Positions 5,399 through 14,143 of a DNA stretch of 22,593 nucleotides are shown one piece after another (the first letter of the stretch is position 1; each line of letters begins with the position of its first letter). Below the pieces are notes generated by a model. It had not been told where the DNA came from. It was given only the letters and a program-made list of their open reading frames with translations, and searched no databases. Made by a program: the position numbers and the translations under genes. Source of the stretch: a virus; the IMG/VR virus record IMGVR_UViG_3300042450_000019, positions 1 to 22,593 of that record. One strand, written 5' to 3'.

Positions 5399-5583
5399 CA
5401 CTTCTTCTCCTGTTCGGTTTTAACTAACATCTCTGGGCAAGTGCCAGAAGCGGTACAAATTGGGGGTTTGCATTCAACATTAGACCAATTTAATGGGTCT
5501 TGGCAAGGATAGCGGTAGCGGTCATCACAGCCAGCTAACAGCACCAAAAGGATAGATAAGCCCCAAATACAATAAATGTTCAT
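5398..5583 (-). CDS. small Cys-rich lipoprotein, predicted inner-membrane
   Basis: A 61-residue lipoprotein. Residues 1-18 are a hydrophobic signal, and LAGC (16-19) is a canonical lipobox with Cys19 lipidated. Asp20 and Asp21 follow directly; in Enterobacteria Asp at +2 keeps lipoproteins in the inner membrane. The mature part has Cys27, Cys38, Cys43 and Cys49, enough for two disulfides, within YRYPCQDPLNW...ECKPPICTASGTC. I recall similar small lipoproteins in other podoviruses, without a known function. It could aid lysis or block superinfection. ATGA overlap with the gene upstream. Confidence 0.65.
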   Translation of the reverse strand: MNIYCIWGLSILLVLLAGCDDRYRYPCQDPLNWSNVECKPPICTASGTCPEMLVKTEQEKK

Positions 5584-5858
5584 TTCTGCTTCTCTCTTTC
5601 AAGTTCTTTAATCACCTTTTGCACTTTTTCCTGCTGTTGTTTCGCTTCATGCTTTGCTTGCAATACATCCATGTAAAGCATACCTAAAACAGGTAACAAC
5701 AATACGACAAGAACACAAGCAGCAATCCACCCCACTACGTTCTCCCAATCTTGCTTACCAGACCTATTACCATCCATAGGTATATTAGGAATAGGAAAGC
5801 TACCAACAGGTATGCTTGTTTTTCTGCTAGGAGTCGCTCCCTTTCCTTTCGTAGCCAT
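5580..5858 (-). CDS. single-TM protein with C-terminal coiled coil
   Basis: A 92-residue protein with a polar N-terminus, a membrane helix at about 41-63 (VVGWIAACVLVVLLLPVLGM) and a charged coiled coil at 64-92 (QAKHEAKQQQEKVQKVIK...). The 5' end overlaps the larger coiled-coil gene by 124 bases in another frame, and the ribosome site before 5858 is weak, so the true start might be the ATG at 5777 (MDGNRSGKQDW). The stop overlaps the lipoprotein start. The architecture resembles a minimal i-spanin, but a better i-spanin exists nearby, so the function is left open. Confidence 0.55.
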   Translation of the reverse strand: MATKGKGATPSRKTSIPVGSFPIPNIPMDGNRSGKQDWENVVGWIAACVLVVLLLPVLGMLYMDVLQAKHEAKQQQEKVQKVIKELEREKQK

Positions 5859-6424
5859 GATTCTGCATCCCGCATCTTCCTTGCTTTTGCTTGCTCCGCA
5901 GCAATGATGTCTCTCATGCTGAACACTTCTGAATACAAAGCACCCATCTCAGGAGGTGACTGGTAGACCATGCACTCACGAATCTGAACTACCAACCTCT
6001 CCATCTCTTGCTGTGCCAAAACCCTGTTCAGGGCTTCTTCCATCAAGTTCACATCATCAGAAAAAACTACAGTCCTAGCCTTCTCCTCTGAATCCCTGAT
6101 GTGCGCTTCTAACTGTTCCTGTAGCTTGAAGAATTCAGTCAGGTTCTTAACGATGTCAGCTTTGACTTGAGTTTCGTCAACAGCAACGTAGTCAGACCTT
6201 TTAGCCTTTGCCACAGATTTTGCAACTTCTGGCTTGGGACTACCGCCAAATAACTTCCGCAACGTACCCCAAATTCCTTTAACCTCTTTGCCAATGGCAA
6301 CAACTTCATCAGCAGTGCGCTTGATAGAGACAAACTGTTCTTTAGCTTGCTTATAGAGATCACAGCCAGCTTGGATGTTTTTGACCAAACCAGCCGCAAG
6401 AAGACAAATAGAGATTGGATCAAT
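5735..6424 (-). CDS. coiled-coil protein with C-terminal membrane helix
   Basis: A virion-region protein of unknown function, 229 residues if it begins at ATT 6424, or 217 from TTG 6388. I favour ATT: AAGGAA overlapping the previous stop lies six bases upstream, and the resulting start MDPISICLLAAGLVKN looks like the MDP-type N-termini I recall in related phage proteins; TTG 6388 has no ribosome site. The middle is heavily charged and helical (about 75-200), and about 22 residues near the C-terminus form a membrane helix (AYLLVAFLFLIYLWMVIGLV). It lies between internal-virion genes and lysis genes. Confidence 0.6.
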   Translation of the reverse strand: MDPISICLLAAGLVKNIQAGCDLYKQAKEQFVSIKRTADEVVAIGKEVKGIWGTLRKLFGGSPKPEVAKSVAKAKRSDYVAVDETQVKADIVKNLTEFFKLQEQLEAHIRDSEEKARTVVFSDDVNLMEEALNRVLAQQEMERLVVQIRECMVYQSPPEMGALYSEVFSMRDIIAAEQAKARKMRDAESWLRKERERLLAEKQAYLLVAFLFLIYLWMVIGLVSKIGRT

Positions 6425-6433
6425 TTTATTTCC

Positions 6434-8590
6434 TTATTGGGCTGGTTCAAGGTTTTTTATGTACGCATCTAAATCAATAACTGGATTTGCTCTTTGTTGT
6501 TGAGTAAGAGTTTGTGGTCTTTGGATGGTCATCATTTGATTAAGTTCAGTCAAATACTCAGAGTCAATGATTCCAGATTTATTAAACATATCTGCTATCT
6601 TTGCAGCCGCCGCACCAGCATATTTAGGATTTGCTTGTGCTTTTGCCAACATAGCAAGTGCATCCATTGAGTTCTTGTTTGTCAATGCCTTGCCCATCAT
6701 TTTTGGAGTTAAATACAAGACTCCAACACTAGAAAGTATGGATGGCAAATCCATTTTGTTTTGAACTTCATCTGGTAAATTTAAGTACGCTAAAGTTGAT
6801 GCAAGACCAGTAGCCCCAGTAACAGCCGTACCAATAAATTTAGTTCTTAAAGCAGTAGAACCTGTTTCTTCTTCTAAACCATACTTAGCGGCATTTGTTA
6901 TATCTAACAATTGTTTTTTTACTTTTGGCTCTCTAAACAAATAGTCAAAACCTTCTTTAAAAGTTTTGTCTTCCAAGTTTTGAGATAACTTCAGCACACC
7001 ATTTGGGTCGCCAAATATCTTGTTTAAATATCCATACCGCAATTCATTTATCAAGCCAGCACTTTGTTCTTTTGGAAGATACTTCTGTACTTCAGCAATA
7101 GCCTTAAATGTATCTCTCATGCGCTCTGGTCTATCAATATTGAACAATAGTTCACCAACAGCAGATGGCTCTGCTTTTAAAGCTGCTTGCATTGTTCCGT
7201 TATACAAACCACCCATTGCATTTTTATAACTACTTTGAGCATTAAAATACTCACGCAATAACTCATTATTTGCCGTATTTGCTTTGGTTTTTGGCAAATT
7301 TAATTGATCTAATGAATTGATGTTATGCGCTTGATATTGACCATTTCTCAAACCAGCGGGTTGATCTATTCCTCCAACTAATCCTAATTTTCTAGCTATA
7401 GCCTTTTGTTCCTCATTGCCAAAAGTAATAACCATTGTGTTGTCCATTAAATTTGCAACACCTTGTGCTTGATTAAAATACTCTTTTTGTAAAACAGTTG
7501 ATGGCACACCTTCTTTGGTCGCCTCTCTACCGCTTGCCAATAAATCACTTCTTAAAGCATGAGCAGTTCCAAAAGTAACTTCATCGTTTTGTTTGAGGAT
7601 GTCTTCCAAAACTTTCTTGCGCTCAATTCCACTGCCAATAAACCCACGCTCTGCTAATTTAGCGTAATCTTTTTGCGCTTGTTGTTTCAAAGGAATCAAA
7701 TTAACACGCAAACCTTGGTCAGCATCAATCTTTTCATATACAGGAGCAAACTTTGCCTTCATCAATTTATCAGCTTCTCCAATGGCATTTTGGAAGCGAT
7801 CTCCAATAGCCATTTGCGTTGGGTCACCCTGCTTTAATGCAGTTTGAAATGCCTCTGATGTATCAAGTGTAGTTCTTACATCGTTTGCACCAGCATTTAA
7901 TGCTGCTTGAACACCTTTTTGTTGTTGTTCAAAGTAGTTAGATGCAGGAGAATATTTTAATGTTCCTTCAAGTGTCTGAGTACCAAAATCACCAGTAAGC
8001 TGACCTCTTGTAAGAGTTGCATTTCTTGATGACAACCACTCTTGTGCCGCCCGTCTTGCTTCTTGTTCAGGTGTTGCAAAGAAACTTGCTGACTTTGTAA
8101 TGCCAGTTTTATCTAGTGCATCTTTTGTTACTTTTAATGTTTTACCAAAAGCAGAAAACACTAAATTACCGCCAACATCAAATGCTGCATTTTGTAGATT
8201 GTTTTCTAATAACTTTTTTCCTGTTTCAGTAGAAAAAATCTTTTCGTCTTGCAAAAAGGCTTGTTCAGCTATTGTTCCAGCAGTTGTTCCTATTGTGGAA
8301 GCGGTTAATGATGGAACATATGGTCTAGCAAAAGCTGGTGCTTTTTCTCCAAGCCTTAACATACTTTGTGCAAATCGTGTTTCTGGTGCAAGGGGAGGAA
8401 CAAGACCCAAAAGTAATCCTCCAGCTTCTGGAACACTTGTTGGAAAAGATGGTGTTACAGCAATTTGAGGAACTAATGCTTGTTCAAGTTGCTGTCTTGT
8501 TTGTTGAGTTTGAGCAGCGCTGTCTCCACCTTGACTGATTGTTTTTCCACCAGCAAGTTCAAGATTTTTGATGTATTCATCTAAGTTCAT
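6434..8590 (-). CDS. large internal-virion-type protein with repeated terminal peptide
   Basis: A 718-residue protein without recognised enzyme motifs. Position after the tail genes and before lysis genes, length and helical Gln/Ala/Lys-rich composition fit an internal (ejected) virion protein of podoviruses, though this is by context only. A hydrophobic Gly/Ala stretch at about 95-150 (TIGTTAGTIAEQ and after) and another near 595-640 may insert in membranes. The protein starts MNLDEYIKNLE and ends IDLDAYIKNLEPAQ, so the same nine-residue motif caps both ends. It is AT-richer than the capsid genes. Start at 8590 is three bases from the preceding stop. Confidence 0.7.
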   Translation of the reverse strand: MNLDEYIKNLELAGGKTISQGGDSAAQTQQTRQQLEQALVPQIAVTPSFPTSVPEAGGLLLGLVPPLAPETRFAQSMLRLGEKAPAFARPYVPSLTASTIGTTAGTIAEQAFLQDEKIFSTETGKKLLENNLQNAAFDVGGNLVFSAFGKTLKVTKDALDKTGITKSASFFATPEQEARRAAQEWLSSRNATLTRGQLTGDFGTQTLEGTLKYSPASNYFEQQQKGVQAALNAGANDVRTTLDTSEAFQTALKQGDPTQMAIGDRFQNAIGEADKLMKAKFAPVYEKIDADQGLRVNLIPLKQQAQKDYAKLAERGFIGSGIERKKVLEDILKQNDEVTFGTAHALRSDLLASGREATKEGVPSTVLQKEYFNQAQGVANLMDNTMVITFGNEEQKAIARKLGLVGGIDQPAGLRNGQYQAHNINSLDQLNLPKTKANTANNELLREYFNAQSSYKNAMGGLYNGTMQAALKAEPSAVGELLFNIDRPERMRDTFKAIAEVQKYLPKEQSAGLINELRYGYLNKIFGDPNGVLKLSQNLEDKTFKEGFDYLFREPKVKKQLLDITNAAKYGLEEETGSTALRTKFIGTAVTGATGLASTLAYLNLPDEVQNKMDLPSILSSVGVLYLTPKMMGKALTNKNSMDALAMLAKAQANPKYAGAAAAKIADMFNKSGIIDSEYLTELNQMMTIQRPQTLTQQQRANPVIDLDAYIKNLEPAQ

Positions 8591-8592
8591 TA

Positions 8593-10173
8593 TTACAACC
8601 CCAATTCATCACGGATTTGTCTTGCTTTTGTTGCTTCTTCTAAAGTGGCTGTGTTGTTGGCAACCTTTTTCAAAATACCTCGGTATTCAGACATTTGTTT
8701 CTTTACAAAACTTGAGGATTTTGTTTTTTCTTCTTCAAAATTAACATCATTTAAACTTCCACCACCTTGGGTTACTTGATTTATTTTCTTATTTAAGTGT
8801 CTATCTTGAGCAGCTAAACGCTCAATTTCATCTGCAACAAATAGCAAGGTGTTAACAGACAATCCTCTTGTACCAATAGTTTTCTTCAAGAATAAAACAT
8901 CTTTATCAGACAATGCGCCTTTAAGCTGTCCTGCCGAACCAATAGTCATTTGACCTAAAATTTGGTCAATAATCTCAGATTCAGTACCACCCTTAGTTGG
9001 TATTCCAAATGCTGATGCAACTTTTGATGCGGTTAATTTTGCATCTGCCGCAAATCCAGTAAAGGCTTTAGGCGAAAGGTCTCTAAGACTTTGAGCAAGT
9101 GAAATTCTGTCAGATGCAGAAAAAGCACTTTCTTCAACAGATTTTGCTAAATCTAATTTATTTTGATTTATACCAACAGCTTGTTTAAACCCTGCTGTTT
9201 GAGTAATATTAGAAGTTGTTTGGTCAATATTTCCTTCAAATGGAACACGAATTTGTTTAGTTGGGTCTTTAGGATCTTTTCTCTTTACAAATTGAAGATC
9301 TTCATTTCTATCGTAATAAACAGCTTCTCCCGTTGCTCTTGTAACACCAATTTTTGGTACATCTGGTTTTTGTTCTACTTGTAGATTTCCAAGTTCTGCC
9401 TCTAAGCCAGCACGAACTGTAGGAGGTAAAGCAACTCCCGAATCAGGACTTAATTGTGTTTGTATTTCACGAACTCGTTTAGCAACTTGAAGTTTATCAG
9501 CTACTTTTTCTGGTTTTTCAGGTCGCTCAAGTTGTGCTTTTTCGTCTAACAAATCTTGATAAGTTGGGTCTTCAGGTTTTAGTGTTCTGAGTGTCTTGTT
9601 GATTTCACCAATACGATTGGCGACTTGGATTGGAACTGCCAATTTTGTAGCTGTATCTCCACCTAAAACTCTAAGTTGATTTTCAAGTAACTTGATTGCT
9701 CTATCTCTTTCAGGTGATACAGGCAATGCTTTATATTGGTCAATAGCATCCTGAATCTGAGGAATCATTTGTGCTTTTTGAATGTCAGCAGGAACGGCTA
9801 ACTGACGTTCTTTATTGGCTTGAGCAACTTGAACAGCAGCTTGACGACCAGCATTGGCAATGCCATATGCAAGTTCTTGATCTCCAGCATCAGATGCCAT
9901 TTTTGCTACTCGTGCAAAAGACGCAGGATCAGATTGATCTAACTGGCTTAACAACTGCTGTCTACGAGCAATTAACTGCAACTGTGGATCTTGACCACCC
10001 AAAGCACCGCCAATACCTTGACCCAACTGATAACCAGCAGTCCTAGCACCTAAAGCCGCTTGTTGAAACGGATTTAACTGTACTTCTTGAGCCGCACGAT
10101 TTTGAAACTGCGCCAACTGATTTTGTTGGTACTGTTGAGGAGATGTGAACAATCCTAAGATGTCTGATGCCAT
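8593..10173 (-). CDS. internal-virion-type structural protein
   Basis: A 526-residue, mostly helical protein with no signal or membrane segment. The N-terminus MASDILGLFTSPQQYQ is followed by a Gln-rich region with a Gly-rich patch (GQGIGGALGGQ near 51-61). The middle has charged helical repeats with RPEKPEKVADKL near 215. The C-terminal third carries a compact part around LSDKDVLFLKKTIGTRGLS. I recognise the general type from aquatic podoviruses as a virion gene of unknown role, and place it with the internal or ejection proteins by order. It is followed immediately by the 718-residue gene. Confidence 0.65.
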   Translation of the reverse strand: MASDILGLFTSPQQYQQNQLAQFQNRAAQEVQLNPFQQAALGARTAGYQLGQGIGGALGGQDPQLQLIARRQQLLSQLDQSDPASFARVAKMASDAGDQELAYGIANAGRQAAVQVAQANKERQLAVPADIQKAQMIPQIQDAIDQYKALPVSPERDRAIKLLENQLRVLGGDTATKLAVPIQVANRIGEINKTLRTLKPEDPTYQDLLDEKAQLERPEKPEKVADKLQVAKRVREIQTQLSPDSGVALPPTVRAGLEAELGNLQVEQKPDVPKIGVTRATGEAVYYDRNEDLQFVKRKDPKDPTKQIRVPFEGNIDQTTSNITQTAGFKQAVGINQNKLDLAKSVEESAFSASDRISLAQSLRDLSPKAFTGFAADAKLTASKVASAFGIPTKGGTESEIIDQILGQMTIGSAGQLKGALSDKDVLFLKKTIGTRGLSVNTLLFVADEIERLAAQDRHLNKKINQVTQGGGSLNDVNFEEEKTKSSSFVKKQMSEYRGILKKVANNTATLEEATKARQIRDELGL

Positions 10174-10185
10174 TGTCTTTTCTCC

Positions 10186-12288
10186 TTATGTCGCAAAAGC
10201 TGATTGTTGTCTATTCTTAAGCAATATTTCAATTAATTGCTGTTCTGTAGTTTTTTCTGGTACACCAAACGCTTTGTTCACTGCACTAGAAAGAACAGGA
10301 CTACTTGCCGCACCAGACAAAAGATTTCCACCTAAAGAATAGGCATTTGCTGGAGCCATTGTTCCTGCCGCATTGATGATGCCTTGACCAGTTAATCTTC
10401 CAACATCAGCCGTAGCTGTACTAACCTTTTGACCAATAGCAGTGCTTAAATCTAAAGGCTGTTGAGCCAATCTCTCAAGTCCTGATGAGGTATCTATAGC
10501 AGTTGTAAATGGCGAATAAGCCGCCGTTTGACCAGTGTAGTATCTGCCTTGCAAGTTAGCACCAGTGTCAAACAAGCCAGAACCAAACTGAATGCGGTTT
10601 CTAGCCTCTTGATCTGCCTGTGCTGCAAGAACCAAATCGCTTTGAGCCAAAGAGTTGTAGTAAGCTGCCATCTCAGGGTTTGTATTCATCAAGTTACCAC
10701 CTTGAGACGTAGCAACTCCACCACGCCCTGTTTGAAACTGTCTGTTTCGCAACTCAGCAAGCTGATTTGCTCGACTAGGCGCAAGCAAAGCTGTTTGTTT
10801 AGTAATGTAGTCTTGTGCGGCTTCTTCTGGTGTTTTAGTAAAATATCCTTTACCCAAAGTAAATAGACTTTGTGCCGCACTCGTTAAAGGCTGATAAGCA
10901 GTTCTAGCGGCCTCTACATCAGTCAGCCCCTGACCAGAAAGGGTTTTTAACCTATCTTGATAACCTGTGATCTCAGCACTAGGTGTATATCCCGCAGTAA
11001 CAATATTACCTGCTGCATCAGTTGTGAAATTGGATGTACCAAAGCGAGTAGTTACGCCAACAGGTCTAAACCTAGCGGCATCAGCAGCAATTTGTGCCGC
11101 ACGAATCTGTGCATCTGCTTGTGTTTGTGCCGCTTCCTTGGCTTGTTCAGACGTTAAATAAGAGCCACCAGCACCTATTAAACCTTGGATAACAGATGGA
11201 GCAAAAGTCTTTAAAGTGTCTACTGAAATCCCAGTTGCTTTTGCAATGGAATCCAACATACTTGGAGTAATTGAACTAGCCGCCGAAGAAACAGCAGAAG
11301 GAATAACAGCAGGAGTAACAGTAGGAGACACAACAGGAGGAGTAGGTACACCAGCCATAGGACTGCCGCTACCAGTAGGAGGAGTAGGCACACTAGGAGT
11401 AGGTATTGCCGCTGTAAGACCAGTAACTCCTAAAGCAGCAGGAGTTAATCCAGTAGCAGCAGCAGTTGCATTTACTCCAGCAGCGCCAGTTCCAAACCCA
11501 GCCAAACCACCTGATGAACCACCACCAGCCAATAATCCTGCTTCTGTTGCTCCACCAGCAGTTAATGCAGCTAATGGGATTCCAGTGGCTGCTGCTGTAG
11601 CCGCCGCACCCGCCGCACCAGTACCCATACCAGCTAATGTTCCACCAGCCGCAGGAGCCGCCGCACCAGCACCCAATAGACCACTACCAGCTAAATAATT
11701 AGCACCCAATGCGGTCAAAATCATTGGGGCAAACTCAGTACCCAATTCCCTAATCATGCTACCAAAGCTGCCGTTATCCTGATTATTTAAATCAGAAATT
11801 CCCCAATCAACAACATTGCCACTTGCATCTAGTCGCGGAACAGATACGATGTTTGGCTGGCTTGGGTCAGGCGTTAAATATTGACCAGGCTCTAACGTCA
11901 AATAATTGAAATTACCTTTTGGGTCATATTTTGTAACAAGCGGAATATCCGCAAATGTTTGGTCACTTGGTAATGTGTAGCCTGTAATTTGTTGTACACC
12001 CATGCCATACTGATTTACATCTGCAAAAGCTCTATCAAATGGCGCTGGTGCGGCTGGCATACCAGCCCTTGGATCATAAGAACCATATGGCGCCTGATAT
12101 GTTGATGGTGCAGGTATTCTTCCATCAGTATAAAACTCACGCAAACCAGTCTGAGGATTAACAGTACCAGCACCACCCATAGCTTTCAACAATCCAGCTT
12201 CTTGAGGATTGATGTGGGCGAGCATGGTGTCGCCATATCTGCCCTTTGACGCAAGATTGTTATATTGATTGTTAAAAAGACTTGGCAT
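10186..12288 (-). CDS. large virion protein with Ala/Gly/Pro-rich hinge
   Basis: A 700-residue protein; the ATG at 12288 (MPSLFNNQYN) follows AAAGGA, whereas the in-frame ATG at 12312 lies inside the previous gene. Residues 1-190 are mixed with many Tyr, Pro and Gly. Residues about 190-340 are low-complexity Ala/Gly/Thr/Pro and hydrophobic, with an imperfect internal duplication (about 218-246 and 261-290). A helical segment EQAKEAAQTQADAQIRAAQIAADAARFRP follows, then RPVGVTTRFGTSNF. The helical Ala-rich part plus the hydrophobic hinge suggests an ejected internal core protein, comparable in position to T7 gp14-gp16. Exact role unknown. Confidence 0.68.
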   Translation of the reverse strand: MPSLFNNQYNNLASKGRYGDTMLAHINPQEAGLLKAMGGAGTVNPQTGLREFYTDGRIPAPSTYQAPYGSYDPRAGMPAAPAPFDRAFADVNQYGMGVQQITGYTLPSDQTFADIPLVTKYDPKGNFNYLTLEPGQYLTPDPSQPNIVSVPRLDASGNVVDWGISDLNNQDNGSFGSMIRELGTEFAPMILTALGANYLAGSGLLGAGAAAPAAGGTLAGMGTGAAGAAATAAATGIPLAALTAGGATEAGLLAGGGSSGGLAGFGTGAAGVNATAAATGLTPAALGVTGLTAAIPTPSVPTPPTGSGSPMAGVPTPPVVSPTVTPAVIPSAVSSAASSITPSMLDSIAKATGISVDTLKTFAPSVIQGLIGAGGSYLTSEQAKEAAQTQADAQIRAAQIAADAARFRPVGVTTRFGTSNFTTDAAGNIVTAGYTPSAEITGYQDRLKTLSGQGLTDVEAARTAYQPLTSAAQSLFTLGKGYFTKTPEEAAQDYITKQTALLAPSRANQLAELRNRQFQTGRGGVATSQGGNLMNTNPEMAAYYNSLAQSDLVLAAQADQEARNRIQFGSGLFDTGANLQGRYYTGQTAAYSPFTTAIDTSSGLERLAQQPLDLSTAIGQKVSTATADVGRLTGQGIINAAGTMAPANAYSLGGNLLSGAASSPVLSSAVNKAFGVPEKTTEQQLIEILLKNRQQSAFAT

Positions 12289-12298
12289 TTTTTTTCCT

Positions 12299-12574
12299 TT
12301 AAACAGTTCCATTTGCTATGACATTACCAATCACAGTCAAATTACCAGAGGCATCAATCTTTGCTACAGGTGTCGATATATTGTAGATATACAACACATT
12401 TGATGCTTCAACAAAAGAGAAATTTGAAAATGTTCCATCTGCCTTTGAAGCAATAGCTGTTTGAATATTTGTAAATTCTGTGTCAATCTCAGTTCCCTTG
12501 ACAACCTTTGAAGCATTGCCAGAAGCAAGGGCATCTTTTGATGCAAAGTTGGTGGTTTTCGTGTAATTAGCCAT
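12299..12574 (-). CDS. small conserved virion-associated protein
   Basis: A 91-residue protein beginning MANYTKTTNFASKDAL and containing VVKGTEIDTEFTNIQTAIASKADG (24-47), a pattern I recall at the start of tail-fibre or structural proteins in many podoviruses. The C-terminal half is beta-like (VLYIYNISTPVAKIDASGNLTVIG), similar to the stem segments that trimerise in fibres. It may be a small fibre-like or spike-base component. It sits between the nozzle-like gene and the large hinge protein, with a ribosome site AAGGAAT before its ATG. Confidence 0.65.
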   Translation of the reverse strand: MANYTKTTNFASKDALASGNASKVVKGTEIDTEFTNIQTAIASKADGTFSNFSFVEASNVLYIYNISTPVAKIDASGNLTVIGNVIANGTV

Positions 12575-12583
12575 ATTTATTCC

Positions 12584-14143
12584 TTAACCAAGTTTTCCAT
12601 TTTTAGCCTGAATCTCAATCTTCTGGATACTCACAGCAGAACCATTTATATCAATTTCATACGCTGTTTGCACAACTTTGCCAAATCCTGATGCTTGACC
12701 TACCAAAGTTCCGATCTGGATGCCTGATGAATAGTACGCCACAGGAACTCCATTTGCACCATATTCAGCAATCCCATATTCTGCTACTGTAGATATGGGA
12801 ATAGTTGCTTGTGTTGCGTAATATTGTGCAGAAAAATCATACGACCATTTAATAGTAATTATCTGGTTAGTTCCACCAATCACAACCACAGAAATCTTCT
12901 TCAATATAGATGTGATATTTTGATCGCCAAGATCAGCATAATTGGTGTAATACTGAAAGCGATAAGTAGAGGCATGGTCAAGGTAAGTTCCATACTTACC
13001 AATATACCCATTCTTACCAATCAACAAGTCACCATTTCTACGAGACAACAATGCAGTTGGTTCAATGCTATCCCAAGTCGTTACCCTAGCTGAACCATCT
13101 TGCAACTGTGCCTTTGTATCAAATACATAGACTTGTTTTGCAATAGGAAACATTAAAAGGTAAAACGCATTGACTTCAGAATAAACAGCTTTGATGTTAG
13201 ATTTTGTTTCACCAGATACATAACCCATCAAGTCATTACGCACATTTTTAGATAAATCACGCAAAGGTGCTGATTTTTCTTGAATGGTACGCATCAGACT
13301 GCGAACACCAGAGTTAGACAAGAAAACAATGTCTGATCCCGTTGAAACTATGGTATCTCTTGCTAAACAACCAATATTGCCTATTGTGTCAGACAAAGAC
13401 ATTGTGGAGGGAGTTGTTGCCCCTTCATAGACCAATATCTGGCGACTACCAAAGATAATTAAAAAATTGTTGTGTGCGCCAAGTCCTACAATTTGATCCG
13501 AACCATTAGGCCAAACCCGTGAAACATCCAAAGTACCTGAAGTCCCACCTGTCCAATTATGACCAGTAAGCAAGTCAGAAAAGGTAATTGTTACATTGTC
13601 TGAGGTTGTTTCTGCCACCCATAAACGACCAAAGGCAGATATAGCAATGTTTGCCAAAGGCACTGTACCTGTGTAACCAGTCTTTTCTGAGACTCTGCGA
13701 TATGTGGTGGTGCTTACAGCAGGATCGTAAATTAATGGATCAAATCCTGATTGAAAAAAGTATGTAATTCCATTTAAAGATGCACATTGCCAATTGCTTG
13801 CCGTAATAGTAGGAGCAGTACCCCCCCCACCATAGGTCAACTCTGTAACTGTATTTGTAGAACTGAGTTTAAATAACTTGTTATTGCCAGCAAACAATAC
13901 AGTCAATGTTCCATCAAGCTGAACAAGCTCATGGATGACCTTTACATCATTTGATCCAAGATTGCCACTTGAAGAATTAACTCTTGAGTAGCCTTTCCGA
14001 GCGCCAATACGTCCATATTGGTCAATCACGCAATTAGTGGCAATTGAAGCATATCCCGCCTCTAATGTCAGAGGAGAATCTTGAGTGTTTAAGCCAAAAA
14101 AACCAGGAGCCTGAACACTAAAAGTCTGCAAATTTTGCGTCAT
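12584..14143 (-). CDS. tail nozzle / stabilisation-like protein
   Basis: A 519-residue, beta-rich protein. The N-terminus (FSVQAPGFFGLNTQDSPLTLEAGYASIATNCVI) is typical of phage proteins annotated as tail tubular protein B or stabilisation protein; WQCASLNGITYFF, FGRLWVAE and NNFLIIFGSRQILVYEG look like successive propeller blades. In short-tailed phages the corresponding protein forms the tail nozzle below the adaptor ring, encoded here directly upstream with an ATGA overlap. Eight Cs at 13821-13828 encode the Gly run in TYGGGGTAP. Family assignment is by overall look and position. Confidence 0.75.
   Translation of the reverse strand: MTQNLQTFSVQAPGFFGLNTQDSPLTLEAGYASIATNCVIDQYGRIGARKGYSRVNSSSGNLGSNDVKVIHELVQLDGTLTVLFAGNNKLFKLSSTNTVTELTYGGGGTAPTITASNWQCASLNGITYFFQSGFDPLIYDPAVSTTTYRRVSEKTGYTGTVPLANIAISAFGRLWVAETTSDNVTITFSDLLTGHNWTGGTSGTLDVSRVWPNGSDQIVGLGAHNNFLIIFGSRQILVYEGATTPSTMSLSDTIGNIGCLARDTIVSTGSDIVFLSNSGVRSLMRTIQEKSAPLRDLSKNVRNDLMGYVSGETKSNIKAVYSEVNAFYLLMFPIAKQVYVFDTKAQLQDGSARVTTWDSIEPTALLSRRNGDLLIGKNGYIGKYGTYLDHASTYRFQYYTNYADLGDQNITSILKKISVVVIGGTNQIITIKWSYDFSAQYYATQATIPISTVAEYGIAEYGANGVPVAYYSSGIQIGTLVGQASGFGKVVQTAYEIDINGSAVSIQKIEIQAKNGKLG

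Noticed and set aside
8100-8538. + strand ORFs opposite the 718-residue virion gene
   Set aside because: Low support, opposite a long well-formed gene.
11216-11698. 160-codon Ala/Pro/Val-rich + strand ORF
   Set aside because: Reverse-strand image of the Ala/Gly/Thr-rich hinge in the 700-residue virion gene; low-complexity DNA stays open in several frames.
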